In this document: piece after piece, positions 51,002 through 60,666 of the stretch
Position numbering within the stretch: position 1 is the first letter of the stretch
Layout of the letters: each line of letters begins with the position of its first letter
DNA from: Agrobacterium tumefaciens
GTDB taxonomy: Bacteria; Pseudomonadota; Alphaproteobacteria; Rhizobiales; Rhizobiaceae
Length of the DNA: 64,000 nucleotides
NCBI RefSeq assembly: GCF_013337285.1
Contig: NZ_SUPW01000002.1
Coordinates: 186,001-250,000 of the forward strand
Direction of reading: 5' to 3'
Made by a program: the position numbers and the translations under genes
The notes under the pieces: generated by a model
The model's database searches: none
Seen by the model: the letters and a program-made list of their open reading frames with translations, nothing else
Told to the model about the DNA's origin: nothing

Positions 51002-54000
51002 ATGCCGACACTGGAAGAATACGACGTCTGGAAGACGCGCCAGGATGCCGCCCAAACCGGCAAGACCGATTTCGTTTTGGGCAACGCACGCAAAACTAAT
51101 CCTGACGAATTCGCTTCGGACGTAAAGCTGGGCAAAGCTTTCGGCTTGAATGCTGACCTCGCAAATGCCGGCCGAAGCATGCTTGAGGACCGTCTGACCT
51201 CACTTCGGAATACTTCCGTGTTGAAGGCATCTCCGCGAACAGCGCAGTGGCTTCAGGACGCAGACAACGCGCGGGCGGCTTGGGATGATCTGGAGAACCT
51301 GTCGTGGTTCGAAGGTGCTGGTCGCGCCGTCAAGAACACCGGCATTCGTGCTGGTCAGCGGCTTTCGCAGGTCGGCAATCAGTACATGCTTGAACAAACG
51401 GCGGGCCGCTTTCAGGATCGCGATATGTCGTTCGGTCAGTTACTGCAGTCCGAACAGGACGTGGTCAAAGATGCCGACGGTCGCGATGTGACCCTGATGC
51501 CAACTGTTGGTGATCTGGCCTCCACCGTCGCTCGGTATGTCGATGCTCGATATGCGGACTTGATCGGGACCGACGATGCCGAAGCAGCGCGCGAGTATGC
51601 AGGCCGGCTCGTCGAAAACATGAAGGCGTCTTCGCAAGCCCCGAAACCGTTGAGCGCTCAGGAGTTTGAAGAAAATGGCTTGAAGGGCGAAACTTTCGGG
51701 GAGGCTGCAAGCAATCTGGTCAATGAGGCGGTCAGGAATCCGCTCGGCATGATGACGTGGGCGCTGACCACTGCCGGCGAATCCCTCCCACAGATGGCCG
51801 CCGCGCTTGGTGTGACCGCCGTTTCTCGAAATCCGTCGTTGGGTGCCGCCACCATGGGGGCAGGATCGTATGCGACCGAACGATACACTTCGCCGGCGGA
51901 GTTCCTTCAGGAGAAGGGTATCAATTTCGCCAGTGCTGAAGACGTTCAGCGTGTCATTGACGATCCGGCACTGCTGAAGGAAGCCGCGGATAGAGGCGCT
52001 ATTCGCGGCGCCATCATTGGTTTGTTCGATATGGCCTCTGTGGGTTTGGCGGGCGTGTCGTTTTCTCGATCGCCATTCGTTGAGGCCATCGCTCAGACCG
52101 TTTCACAGGCGGTGTCGGGGTCGGCGGGCGAATACACGGCTCGTGTAGCGGCTGGACAGGAAATCAATTGGGGCGAAATTCTTGCCGAAGGTCTAGCCGA
52201 AATTGCCTCAACCCCTGTCGATATGGGTATCGCTGGAAGAAAGCTCTTCAAGCAGCGCACGGAATCCGTCCAAGCGACCGACGCAAAGGTGAAGATCGAC
52301 GAGCTAGGCGACAAAGCCATGGTATCGAAGCTCCGCCAGCGTCTCGACGGTTCGTTCATGGACTTCGTCGGCAAGGCAACAGAAGGCACATCAATTCAGG
52401 ATGTCTTCGTTCCGGCCGAGAAGATGCAGGAACTGTTTCAGAGCTATCGATACGATCCCACGGAGTTTCTGGGTGAGCTTCCGGGCGTCGATGTGGCCGA
52501 TTGGGACACTGCGCTTGCCACGGGCGGGGACATCCGTATTCCAACCGCCACCTATGCGGCCAAGCTTGCCGGTTCTGATTTCGATGTCTTCCTTCGCGAG
52601 AACATGAGATTTTCGCCGGATGCGATGACGTTCGCTGAAGCGCAGGAATTCAATGCCCGCTCGTCGGAAATCCAGATGGAAGCATTCGAGGAATCGGAAG
52701 CTGCCCGGATTGCTGATGAGCGAGACCGCTCGCTCGACGTCCAGGAGCTGGACGAGATGATTGGCCGTCTTCGCGCCGCCGGTCGCTCGACCGATGTCGC
52801 TCGCTTTGAGGCCATGCCGCTGATCGCGATGCGCAGGACGATGGCGGCCCGCTCGGGGATGACGCAGGAAGAGTTTGCTCAGCGAAACCCGCTGCCGCTG
52901 GTTCGCGGCGCTATTCCAGAAGGTCTTAAGCCGAAGAATGTCGACCAACTCACGCGCCAGCTGGCGGAGATGCGTTCCTATATCCCGAAGACCGTCAACA
53001 ATGGTCCTTCGTTGTTGGAGGCCATTTCTGAATATGGCGGTATCAATGACGTTGGCGGCGAACTGAAATCCCGTGATGCTGCAGTCATCAAACGCGGCAA
53101 GGGCAAGAAGACGCTGCGCCTTGCGCGGGGTGGTGTCGTCGATGGCGTGCGAGACATGTTCGGCGGTGGATCGGGCAAGAAGCATGGCATTGATGATGTC
53201 GCCCAGGCTATGCTCGATGCTGGTTATTTGCAGGACAATCCCGTAGCAATCGAGTACCGCGCTGCGCTGGAAAACGGCACAGAAGTTCCGGACATTGGGA
53301 AAGCCCTGCTGGATGCGATCGATGAAGAGCTTCGGGGCAACGTCCAGTATGCGGGCGAAGCCCAGATCGATGAACGCGGCGCTACGATGGAACGCAATAT
53401 CGCGTATCTGAGCGAATTGGGCGTCACGCTCGATGACGCTGACGATGTCATTCGCGGAGCGCTGGAGAAGGCAGAGGCCGAAAATGGGAGGACGTTCGGC
53501 CAGGCGACGCTGCGGCAGAAGCTGGCGAAGCTGCGCCAGTCGCTTTCCGATCTCGTTTCCTTTTCCCAGACCGCCCCCCGAGGTGAATCTCAGGTGGTCG
53601 AAATTGCTCAGGTCTCGGATGCGGTCGCTGATATCGTTGAACAGCAAACAGGCTTCGATATTCACGGCTACCGCCATACGATCGACAGTTCGGCTATCCG
53701 CCACATCCTCAAAAATCATGGCGATGCCGGCAAGGAAACCGCGCGCGGAATGGTGCCGATCACTGAAGAGGATCTGGTCGGCATTCCCGATATGATCGCT
53801 TCGGCTGATAAGGTTGTCACCGGCGCCAAGGGTCGGCGCGGTGAGGAACTTGTGGGCTACCTCAAGAAGCTCGACGACGGCACGACGCTCTACATCGAAG
53901 AGGCTCGACGTGGTCGGAAGGCGCTGGCAGCGGTATCGATGAGAAAATATCCCGCCACGAGTGACTATTCTAGCATTGCTAAAACCATCAGTCCCAACGT

Positions 54001-57000
54001 CCGAAACGATGGCGGGAATGAGGTGACTATAACTGATGTCCCGGCAAACTCCAAGACGCTGTTTCAAAGCGAACGTCGTGGTTCTATCCAGCTTCCGCTC
54101 GGCGGCGCTTCGGAAAGCTCGGTCATCATCAGCCTTTTCGAAAGCGCTGATCTGTCCACGACCATCCATGAATCCGCGCACTACTTCCTTTTCACGCTGG
54201 AAGACCTGCGGACGATGGGGCCGGATATTCAGGAGATGCATGACGCCGTCAGGACTTGGTGGGCTGCCAATGCGGAAGCGGTCGCAACCGATGCAACTCA
54301 GGCGACTGGCCTCAAGGTTTCTGCGCAGAACGTCAATGACGTCATCCAGCAGGGAACATCAGGCGATGCGGCTATCGACAGGGCTGTCGAGGTGGGCATG
54401 CATGAACAGTTCGCCCGTGGCTTCGAGGCCTATGTGATGGAAGGCAAAGCTCCGTCTATCGAGCTTCGATCCGCTTTCGAGCGCTTCGCTCAATGGCTGA
54501 TGCGCCTTTACAAAACCCTTCGAGGTTTGAATGTCAGCATCTCGCCGGAAATCAGAACGGTCTTTGACCGGATGCTGGCCACTGACGATGAAATTCAGGC
54601 CGCTCGCTCCGATCTGTCAGACGATATGCTTTTCGCTGCGGCGGACGCTGCTGGCCTATCCCCAGACGACTATCGCCAACTGGTTAAGCTGCACGATCAG
54701 TCCGTTGATGCTGCGAATGAAAAACTGCGTCAGGAGATCATGGCGCCGATAAAGCGGGAGACTGAACGCTGGTTCAAGGAAGAAAAGGGCAAAGTCCGCG
54801 ACGAGGTGACCGACCAGATCAACCGCGCGCCGGTCTATCGCGCATGGGAATGGCTCGGCAACCGTCGTTGGTTGGGCGGGGAAACCCCCGAAGGCATGCC
54901 GGACATGCGCCTTGACCGCCAGATGTTGGTTGACCGCTACGGCGAAGGCGTCCTGAAAACGCTGCCAAGGGGTCGTTTCACGCTCTATGCCAACGAAGGC
55001 GGCATGGATCCTGATGAGGTCGCTGGCTGGTTCGGGTTCGAGAGCGGCGACGCGCTCGTCCAGTCACTTGAGAAAGCACCGTTGCGTCGGGAAGCGATCG
55101 ATGCGGAAACCGACAGATTGATGCGTGAGAGGCATGGCGATGTTCTGCGCGATGGTCAGATCGAAGAACGGGCTTTGGATGCTTTCCATAATGACAAGCG
55201 AGCGCAGTTCCTTGCCGCCGAACTGAAGGTGCTTAAGGCACGGGCGGGAGACACTTCGCCTAGCACTACCGTTGCTCAGGCCAGAGAGGCTGCAAGGCTA
55301 ACAGTAAGCCGGATGCAGGTTCGTGATGCCATCAACAGCAATCGCTTCCTGACGGCCGAAAGAAAGGCTGCGAATGAGGCAATCAAGCTTGCTCGCTTGG
55401 TGGAGCGTGAAAATCTTTGGTCTCGCCAGCGTCGCCGGGATGTTCAGTCCGCTGTTCGCAATGGCTCGCTGCGGGCCGCCAACAGTGCGACCGACCGCGC
55501 AAACGCTTCAACGGATCGATATAACGATGCCGTCTCGCTCCTCGTCGAGCAGAAGCGTCGGCAGCTTATGAACCACATGCTCTATGCTGAAAGTGTCAAG
55601 GCAGCAGAAGAGGTGGAGAAGGCTGAACGGTTCGTCTCGAAGCTGGGCAAGCGATCCACTCGTCAAAACCTTGCCGGTGATTATCTGGAGGCGATCGACG
55701 AACTGCTTGAACGTTACGACTTCCGGAAGCTTTCGGTGAATGCCGAACAGCGCCGCGGCTCCCTGTTGGCCTATGTCGATCGGATGACGGCAGAGGGCCG
55801 GGAGAACGAACTGTCGATCCCTGACAGCGTTGTCCAGGACGCTCGCCGCCGGCCGTACAAGCAGCTTTCTGTCGAGGAGCTCCGGGGCATCATCGACACC
55901 TTGAAGAACATCGAACACACGGCGCGTCTCAAGCAGAGGCTGAAGGACGCCAAGCGCGAACGGGAACTGGACGCCGTCGCCGGGGATATCGTTGCGGAGT
56001 TCGACGAAAACGTGAAGGGCAGCGCGCCGTCCCGCGCGAAGTCGGGAAGAGGCGGAGCAAAGGAGGGCTTCCGGAGCTATCTCAATCTGGTCAAGACTGC
56101 GGACACCATCTTGCGCGAAATCGACGGTTTCAAGGATGGCGCTGCCTATCGCCATATCAAGGCACCGATCGACGAAGCCGTCAACGAACTGACGGTCAAG
56201 CGTCGTCAGGCGGGAGAGGATTTCGAGAAGCTTTATTCCGTCTACTCGAAGGAAGAACGCCGTTCGATGACGCGGCTGCAATCTGTTCCGGAATTGAATG
56301 GCCAGTTCTCGAAGTGGGATTTGATTTCGTTGGCGCTGAATGTCGGGAACGAAGGTAACTTCCAGCGCCTTACGGACGTCCGTGTCAAAGGTCACTTCAC
56401 CCCCGGCCAGATCGACATGGCCCTTTCACGTCTTGATGCTCGTGACTGGAAGTTTGTCCAGTCGGCATGGGATTTGATCGACGGCTACTGGCCAGATATC
56501 GAAGCCCGCGAAAAGCGCGTTACCGGCGTCGCACCTGAAAAGATTGCTGCGCGTGAAGTTCAGACGAAATACGGTACGTTCAAAGGCGGTTACTACCCGC
56601 TGAAATATGACGCCGAGATTTCGTCTCTCGCACGCGATGATGATCTTCATGACCTTGCGGCCTCGATGACTGGCGGTCGCTTTGGCAAAGCCCAGACGAA
56701 GAACGGCCACACGAAGGAACGTTCGAATTCCTCGGGCCGCCCGGTGCTGATCGATATCGGCGTCCTTCATGGCCACGTCAATCAGGTGATGCACGACCTT
56801 GCACTGTCGGAGGTCGTCGCGAACTCGTGGCGCATCCTGCAGAACAATGAGGTGAAAAGTGCCTTCCTTGATCGGGGAATGAAATCTGACTTCGATGCGC
56901 TCGAGGTGTGGTTGCAGGACGTGGCAAGCGGGGAGGTCCGCGGCGCTGACTTCATGAACAGGTGGGCGCGCAAGATGAAGTCGGGCTTCACCGTTTCGAA

Positions 57001-58024
57001 GCTGGCCTTCAACCTCACAACGGTTTTGCTCCAGCCTACAGGCATCGCACAGTCGTTTGTCGTGGTCGGAAAGAAGAATATGCTGCTGGGTATGCAGGAT
57101 GTCTTCCGCCGGCCTCTGGGCGGGCCAGGCAGCGCGGCCAGCATCATCATCGACAAGTCGCCATTCATGCGTGAGCGCGAAACCACCTTCAACAAGGATG
57201 TTTATGACATCCTCGGAGACGTCAGAACCGGTCCCTCGCAAAACCGGATATCGCAGTTCACAAGCGATTATCTCGCGCCGTGGGGCTTCTGGCTGATGCA
57301 GAAGGCGCAGTTCTACACGGTGGACATGCCAACATGGCTTGCGGGCTACAGGCAGGCCACAGAGGAAGGCAGGAGCGAAGCGGACGCCATAGCGCATGCT
57401 GACCGGATCGTGGCGCGCGCAGCGGCCTCGGGCAACTTCTCTGACCGGACGCCGATCGAGCGCGGCTCCCTGTCTCGCAACGTTCGGCAGAACGACGTCG
57501 TGCGGCTCTTCACGGCGCTCGGGTCGTATATGTTCGCAAAGTTCAACGTCGCTTACGAAAAAACACGGCAGACCGAATTCCGAGATCCCCGGCAGGTTTT
57601 GTCGTGGACTTCCGACATGGTCATGCTGTTCACGGTCGAAGCTGTCCTTGCGGCGCTGGTGCGGGGCCAGCTGCCATGGGGCGATGACGACGATGACGAT
57701 GACGGCTGGGCGGAATTCCTCGCCAAGCAAACCGCCCTTAGTGCAGCCGGAACTCTTCCGTTTGTGCGAGACGCCGCGAGCGCGGTGCAAGGCTTCAGCG
57801 GCGGCGGCGCCTACGGTTCAATCATGGACACCATAGCGCGGCCTATCTTCCAAGCCTCTCAGGGCGAAGTGGATAAGGCGTTTATTCGATCCATCGTCGA
57901 TGCTGGCGGATTGTTCCTGCACATCCCGTCCACCCAGATAAACCGCTTCGTCGATGCGACGTGGCGGCAGGCCGAAGGCGAAGATGTCTCGCCCTTGGAA
58001 TACATCATGGGCAAGTCGAAATGA
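51002..58024 (+). CDS. giant polyvalent-type internal virion protein (gp16 position)
   Basis: 2340 residues from ATG 51002, preceded by TGGAGAAG; the frame opens at TTG 50945 without a binding site. Domains seen: a helical N-terminus (LEEYDVWKTRQDAAQT...), two hydrophobic membrane-like segments at about 240-380, a PBECR-like nuclease-type domain at about 875-1010 (GYRHTIDSSAIRHILKNHGD, ITEEDLVGIPDMI, LYIEEARRG), a HESAH metallopeptidase-like motif at 1056-1060, long helical regions, and a C-terminal LPD38-like part with NLTTVLLQPTGIAQSF near 2000, a seven-aspartate run near 2228 and LPFVRDAASAVQGFSGGGAY. By position it is ejected with the DNA. Confidence 0.82.
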   Translation: MPTLEEYDVWKTRQDAAQTGKTDFVLGNARKTNPDEFASDVKLGKAFGLNADLANAGRSMLEDRLTSLRNTSVLKASPRTAQWLQDADNARAAWDDLENLSWFEGAGRAVKNTGIRAGQRLSQVGNQYMLEQTAGRFQDRDMSFGQLLQSEQDVVKDADGRDVTLMPTVGDLASTVARYVDARYADLIGTDDAEAAREYAGRLVENMKASSQAPKPLSAQEFEENGLKGETFGEAASNLVNEAVRNPLGMMTWALTTAGESLPQMAAALGVTAVSRNPSLGAATMGAGSYATERYTSPAEFLQEKGINFASAEDVQRVIDDPALLKEAADRGAIRGAIIGLFDMASVGLAGVSFSRSPFVEAIAQTVSQAVSGSAGEYTARVAAGQEINWGEILAEGLAEIASTPVDMGIAGRKLFKQRTESVQATDAKVKIDELGDKAMVSKLRQRLDGSFMDFVGKATEGTSIQDVFVPAEKMQELFQSYRYDPTEFLGELPGVDVADWDTALATGGDIRIPTATYAAKLAGSDFDVFLRENMRFSPDAMTFAEAQEFNARSSEIQMEAFEESEAARIADERDRSLDVQELDEMIGRLRAAGRSTDVARFEAMPLIAMRRTMAARSGMTQEEFAQRNPLPLVRGAIPEGLKPKNVDQLTRQLAEMRSYIPKTVNNGPSLLEAISEYGGINDVGGELKSRDAAVIKRGKGKKTLRLARGGVVDGVRDMFGGGSGKKHGIDDVAQAMLDAGYLQDNPVAIEYRAALENGTEVPDIGKALLDAIDEELRGNVQYAGEAQIDERGATMERNIAYLSELGVTLDDADDVIRGALEKAEAENGRTFGQATLRQKLAKLRQSLSDLVSFSQTAPRGESQVVEIAQVSDAVADIVEQQTGFDIHGYRHTIDSSAIRHILKNHGDAGKETARGMVPITEEDLVGIPDMIASADKVVTGAKGRRGEELVGYLKKLDDGTTLYIEEARRGRKALAAVSMRKYPATSDYSSIAKTISPNVRNDGGNEVTITDVPANSKTLFQSERRGSIQLPLGGASESSVIISLFESADLSTTIHESAHYFLFTLEDLRTMGPDIQEMHDAVRTWWAANAEAVATDATQATGLKVSAQNVNDVIQQGTSGDAAIDRAVEVGMHEQFARGFEAYVMEGKAPSIELRSAFERFAQWLMRLYKTLRGLNVSISPEIRTVFDRMLATDDEIQAARSDLSDDMLFAAADAAGLSPDDYRQLVKLHDQSVDAANEKLRQEIMAPIKRETERWFKEEKGKVRDEVTDQINRAPVYRAWEWLGNRRWLGGETPEGMPDMRLDRQMLVDRYGEGVLKTLPRGRFTLYANEGGMDPDEVAGWFGFESGDALVQSLEKAPLRREAIDAETDRLMRERHGDVLRDGQIEERALDAFHNDKRAQFLAAELKVLKARAGDTSPSTTVAQAREAARLTVSRMQVRDAINSNRFLTAERKAANEAIKLARLVERENLWSRQRRRDVQSAVRNGSLRAANSATDRANASTDRYNDAVSLLVEQKRRQLMNHMLYAESVKAAEEVEKAERFVSKLGKRSTRQNLAGDYLEAIDELLERYDFRKLSVNAEQRRGSLLAYVDRMTAEGRENELSIPDSVVQDARRRPYKQLSVEELRGIIDTLKNIEHTARLKQRLKDAKRERELDAVAGDIVAEFDENVKGSAPSRAKSGRGGAKEGFRSYLNLVKTADTILREIDGFKDGAAYRHIKAPIDEAVNELTVKRRQAGEDFEKLYSVYSKEERRSMTRLQSVPELNGQFSKWDLISLALNVGNEGNFQRLTDVRVKGHFTPGQIDMALSRLDARDWKFVQSAWDLIDGYWPDIEAREKRVTGVAPEKIAAREVQTKYGTFKGGYYPLKYDAEISSLARDDDLHDLAASMTGGRFGKAQTKNGHTKERSNSSGRPVLIDIGVLHGHVNQVMHDLALSEVVANSWRILQNNEVKSAFLDRGMKSDFDALEVWLQDVASGEVRGADFMNRWARKMKSGFTVSKLAFNLTTVLLQPTGIAQSFVVVGKKNMLLGMQDVFRRPLGGPGSAASIIIDKSPFMRERETTFNKDVYDILGDVRTGPSQNRISQFTSDYLAPWGFWLMQKAQFYTVDMPTWLAGYRQATEEGRSEADAIAHADRIVARAAASGNFSDRTPIERGSLSRNVRQNDVVRLFTALGSYMFAKFNVAYEKTRQTEFRDPRQVLSWTSDMVMLFTVEAVLAALVRGQLPWGDDDDDDDGWAEFLAKQTALSAAGTLPFVRDAASAVQGFSGGGAYGSIMDTIARPIFQASQGEVDKAFIRSIVDAGGLFLHIPSTQINRFVDATWRQAEGEDVSPLEYIMGKSK

Positions 58025-58049
58025 TCTGCCCGCCATTCACAATTCACCA

Positions 58050-58074
58050 ACGCTCCTCCGGGGGCGTTTTTTTT
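58050..58074 (+). terminator. rho-independent terminator after the giant gene
   Basis: ACGCTCC (58050-58056) pairs with GGGGCGT (58061-58067, one G-U wobble) and a run of eight T follows (58067-58074). It ends the virion-core transcript before the tail-fibre gene. Confidence 0.85.
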
Positions 58075-58086
58075 ATGGGGTGAAGC

Positions 58087-59406
58087 ATGACTGTTTCGAG
58101 CGAAACAAATTCTGCCGGTCCGTATTTCGGAAACAATGTGACCACTGTTTTCCCGTACGAATTCAGGATCATCGATGAAACTCACCTCCAGGTTATCAAG
58201 CGTCTTGTATCCGGCGCAGAAAGCGTCCTCACTCTGGGCGTCCACTATACTGTTGCCGATGTTGGCGGCCAGACTGGCAGCGTTACGATCCTTGCCCCCC
58301 CCACTGTGGGCGAAGTCGTCAAAATCCTGCGCAAGGTACCTTTCAAGCAGGAAACGGCGCTGGAAAATCAGGGTGCCTATTTCCCCGATGTGGTCGAAGC
58401 AGCGTTTGATCTGGCAGCAATGCGCGACCAGCAGCTTCAGGAGCAGATTAACCGGACGGTGAAAATCCCGGCGTCTGCTGATCCAGAGGAACTGAACGCG
58501 CTTATCGCTGATGTTCTGAGATTGTCGGCCAGTGCAGACGCGCTCGACACGGTCGCCGCTATCGCGCCGCAGGTCGTGCAAGTTGCTGCGATTGACGATG
58601 AAGTCATCAATGTGTCGGGTATCCGCGACGCCGTCGTTACTGTCGCTGGCATCAGAGGCGAAGTGGCGACGGTCGCTGGCGTTGCTCCTGCCGTTCAGGC
58701 TGTGGGAGACAATCTGGTCGATGTTCAAAATGCGGCTGAGAACGCGCAAGCTGCAAAAGATGCTAGGGATTTGGCGCAGCAGTATCGCGATGACGCACAG
58801 GGGTTTGCTGAATCGATTGACCCGTCAAACTATTATTCAAGGGAAGAAGTTGACGCGCTACTTGCTGACCCATGGTCTCAGCAGCCGGTCGGCGCGCTGA
58901 TCGCCCTTCGGCACGGCATCACACAGATACCAGAACCGCCCAAAAACAAGGCCTATCGCTATGTTTTGCTGACGGCGGGGCAAACCGGGGCAGGCTCGTA
59001 CAATGAAGGCGTTTTGACATCGGAAGTCATTTCCGGGTCGCAGCCTGTCGTTTCGGCGTATGCGACCATTAATCTATCCGGATCAGTTCTGAATGGGCAA
59101 GTGGTCAGGCTCATCAACACAGAGCGGCGGTTCCTTCGCGCCGGCTCGGCCGGTACTCTTCAGGATAGCGCATTTGGTTCGCATGGCCACTCGATCAACG
59201 ACCCCGGCCATAAGCATGCGCTCATAGGCGATGGCGCATCCGGTGTGGCCAGTATTCCCCGCATCGATAACCAGGGCATTTCGAACCAAAAATTCTTCAA
59301 CGACGCCGTTTCAACGTCAACGACTGGGATCACTATCAACTCCGCAGGCGACACTGAAACTAGGTCGCGAAACATCGGTGTCGATTATTACGTGAGGATC
59401 AAATAA
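58087..59406 (+). CDS. tail fibre protein
   Basis: 439 residues. The N-terminal 120 residues resemble the T7 gp17-type attachment domain (VFPYEFRIIDETHLQVIKR, PFKQETALENQGAYFPDVVE). A helical, Ala/Val-rich shaft follows, then a beta tip containing GSHGHSINDPGHKHALIGDG, a histidine-rich collar-like motif that can bind metal in trimeric fibre tips. It is the likely receptor-recognition protein. Stop overlaps the next start by one base. Confidence 0.87.
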   Translation: MTVSSETNSAGPYFGNNVTTVFPYEFRIIDETHLQVIKRLVSGAESVLTLGVHYTVADVGGQTGSVTILAPPTVGEVVKILRKVPFKQETALENQGAYFPDVVEAAFDLAAMRDQQLQEQINRTVKIPASADPEELNALIADVLRLSASADALDTVAAIAPQVVQVAAIDDEVINVSGIRDAVVTVAGIRGEVATVAGVAPAVQAVGDNLVDVQNAAENAQAAKDARDLAQQYRDDAQGFAESIDPSNYYSREEVDALLADPWSQQPVGALIALRHGITQIPEPPKNKAYRYVLLTAGQTGAGSYNEGVLTSEVISGSQPVVSAYATINLSGSVLNGQVVRLINTERRFLRAGSAGTLQDSAFGSHGHSINDPGHKHALIGDGASGVASIPRIDNQGISNQKFFNDAVSTSTTGITINSAGDTETRSRNIGVDYYVRIK

Positions 59407-59960
59407 TGCCCTATGCTTTCGAAGGTGGCATCTGCACCGATGCCCGCGACGGTGCCATTGAAATCACCGAAACACAGTATTCTGAGGCGCTGGCGGCCAT
59501 TGACACGGGCAAGGCTGTGACCACAATAGGTGGGTTCCAGATCGTTGACGCCCCAGCCGTGGAAGACCCTGACCCGGATGCAAACCTAGATCTCGACCAG
59601 TGGAAATTGAAGCTGGCCAGCAAGATCGACGCGGATGCGGAAATTGCGCGTCTTCACTACATCACCGGCGGCGCTGGCCAAGCGATGACGTATCAGCAGA
59701 AGGCGCAGGAAGCCGCAGAGGTGCTTGCGCTTGTCGGATCTGGCGAGATTGATGGAAGTTATTTTCCGCTCCTGTCCGCAGAGGTGGGCATAACCGCGCC
59801 GACGTTGATCCAGGTCGCTCAGGTCGTGGATTCTGCCTATCAGACGTGGCGCGTTGTCGGCGCTCGGATCGAGGCGCTTAGGCTGGGCGGGAAAGCCTCT
59901 GTTTCGGCTGCATCGACAATCCCGGCCGCAAAGGCCGCCGCTCAAATTGAGTGGCCATGA
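59406..59960 (+). CDS. tail-fibre accessory protein (DUF4376-like middle)
   Basis: 184 residues starting on the last base of the fibre stop. The middle section, KLKLASKIDADAEIARLHYI followed by TGGAGQAMTYQQKAQEA, resembles the repeat seen in phage fibre-assembly or accessory proteins (DUF4376-type). It may help fold or attach the fibre. C-terminal Ala-rich tail. Function inferred from position. Confidence 0.65.
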   Translation: MPYAFEGGICTDARDGAIEITETQYSEALAAIDTGKAVTTIGGFQIVDAPAVEDPDPDANLDLDQWKLKLASKIDADAEIARLHYITGGAGQAMTYQQKAQEAAEVLALVGSGEIDGSYFPLLSAEVGITAPTLIQVAQVVDSAYQTWRVVGARIEALRLGGKASVSAASTIPAAKAAAQIEWP

Positions 59961-60523
59961 TGCGGATTATCATCTTCGACAGGAACCCGGCGATCCTCTC
60001 CGCTTTCGCTGAACAGCGGGATATCGAGTTATTTCACGGGACCCTTGATGAACTCGAAGCAAGCGCCGTTGTCAGCCCGGCAAATTCGTTCGGCTTCATG
60101 GATGGTGGTGTGGATTACGCCTACAGCGCTTTATTTGGGTGGGGCGCTCAAGAGCGCGTTCAGGCTGAAATCGCCAAGCTCCCATTCGGGGAATTGCTTG
60201 TTGGCCAGGCTCTAACGGTCTCGACGGATAATGAGCGTATTCCGTGGTTGATTTCCGCGCCGACAATGCGCGTTCCGAAGCAAATACTCGACGCCAACGA
60301 TGTGATGCTTGCCGCAAGGGCCGCGACAGCGGAGGCGGTGAATAAAGGTCTGCAATCAGTGGCGTTCCCCGGCATGGGGACAGGGTGCGGGATGCTGGCA
60401 CCAGAGATTGCAGCGGCTGCGATGATCTGCGGCATATCGAATGCTATACGACCGATGGATAAGCCCGCCTCATGGCGCGAGGCCCAATACCGGCATTTTC
60501 ATCTCCAGTGTAACCGCACCTAA
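59957..60523 (+). CDS. macro-domain protein
   Basis: 188 residues from ATG 59957 (ATGA overlap; a GTG at 59951 is also in frame). The macro fold is visible: RIIIFDRNPAILSAF, then the ADP-ribose loop AVVSPANSFGFMDGGVD and later FPGMGTGCGMLAP, the second phosphate loop. Macro domains bind or remove ADP-ribose and related nucleotides. In a phage next to the fibre genes this could reverse host ADP-ribosylation or interfere with NAD-based defence signalling (inference). Residues 170-188 form a short basic tail. Confidence 0.85.
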   Translation: MMRIIIFDRNPAILSAFAEQRDIELFHGTLDELEASAVVSPANSFGFMDGGVDYAYSALFGWGAQERVQAEIAKLPFGELLVGQALTVSTDNERIPWLISAPTMRVPKQILDANDVMLAARAATAEAVNKGLQSVAFPGMGTGCGMLAPEIAAAAMICGISNAIRPMDKPASWREAQYRHFHLQCNRT

Positions 60524-60549
60524 GCAACTTCTAAAATCAGGAGACAACA

Positions 60550-60633
60550 ATGGCGACTGTACGCGAGGTACAGTGGGGGCGTAATGCATTGTTCACATAT
60601 TTATTTAATTCTCTTCGTGTCGCCACTATTTGA
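60550..60633 (+). CDS. 27-codon ORF with strong ribosome site, possible gene remnant or leader
   Basis: ATG 60550 follows AGGAGA with a 5-bp spacer and reads ATVREVQWGRNALFTYLFNS and six more residues to a stop at 60631-60633. It is either a leader peptide or the stump of a gene cut by the Panacea cassette. The inverted repeat at 60556-60574 lies inside it. Confidence 0.4.
   Translation: MATVREVQWGRNALFTYLFNSLRVATI
60556..60574. repeat. 7-bp inverted repeat at the edge of the Panacea cassette
   Basis: ACTGTAC and GTACAGT are perfect reverse complements around GCGAG. It lies 93 bp before the toxin-antitoxin start, so it could be an operator or a leader hairpin. Confidence 0.5.
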
Positions 60634-60666
60634 TGGATTGTGCGTTTCTGCTATTGACATTGCATA

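Noticed and set aside
52391..54241. 616-codon frame antisense to the giant virion gene
   Set aside because: No family resemblance; the plus strand is a continuous phage gene.
56426..57790. 454-codon frame antisense to the giant virion gene
   Set aside because: Shadow frame; residues are dominated by reverse codon bias.
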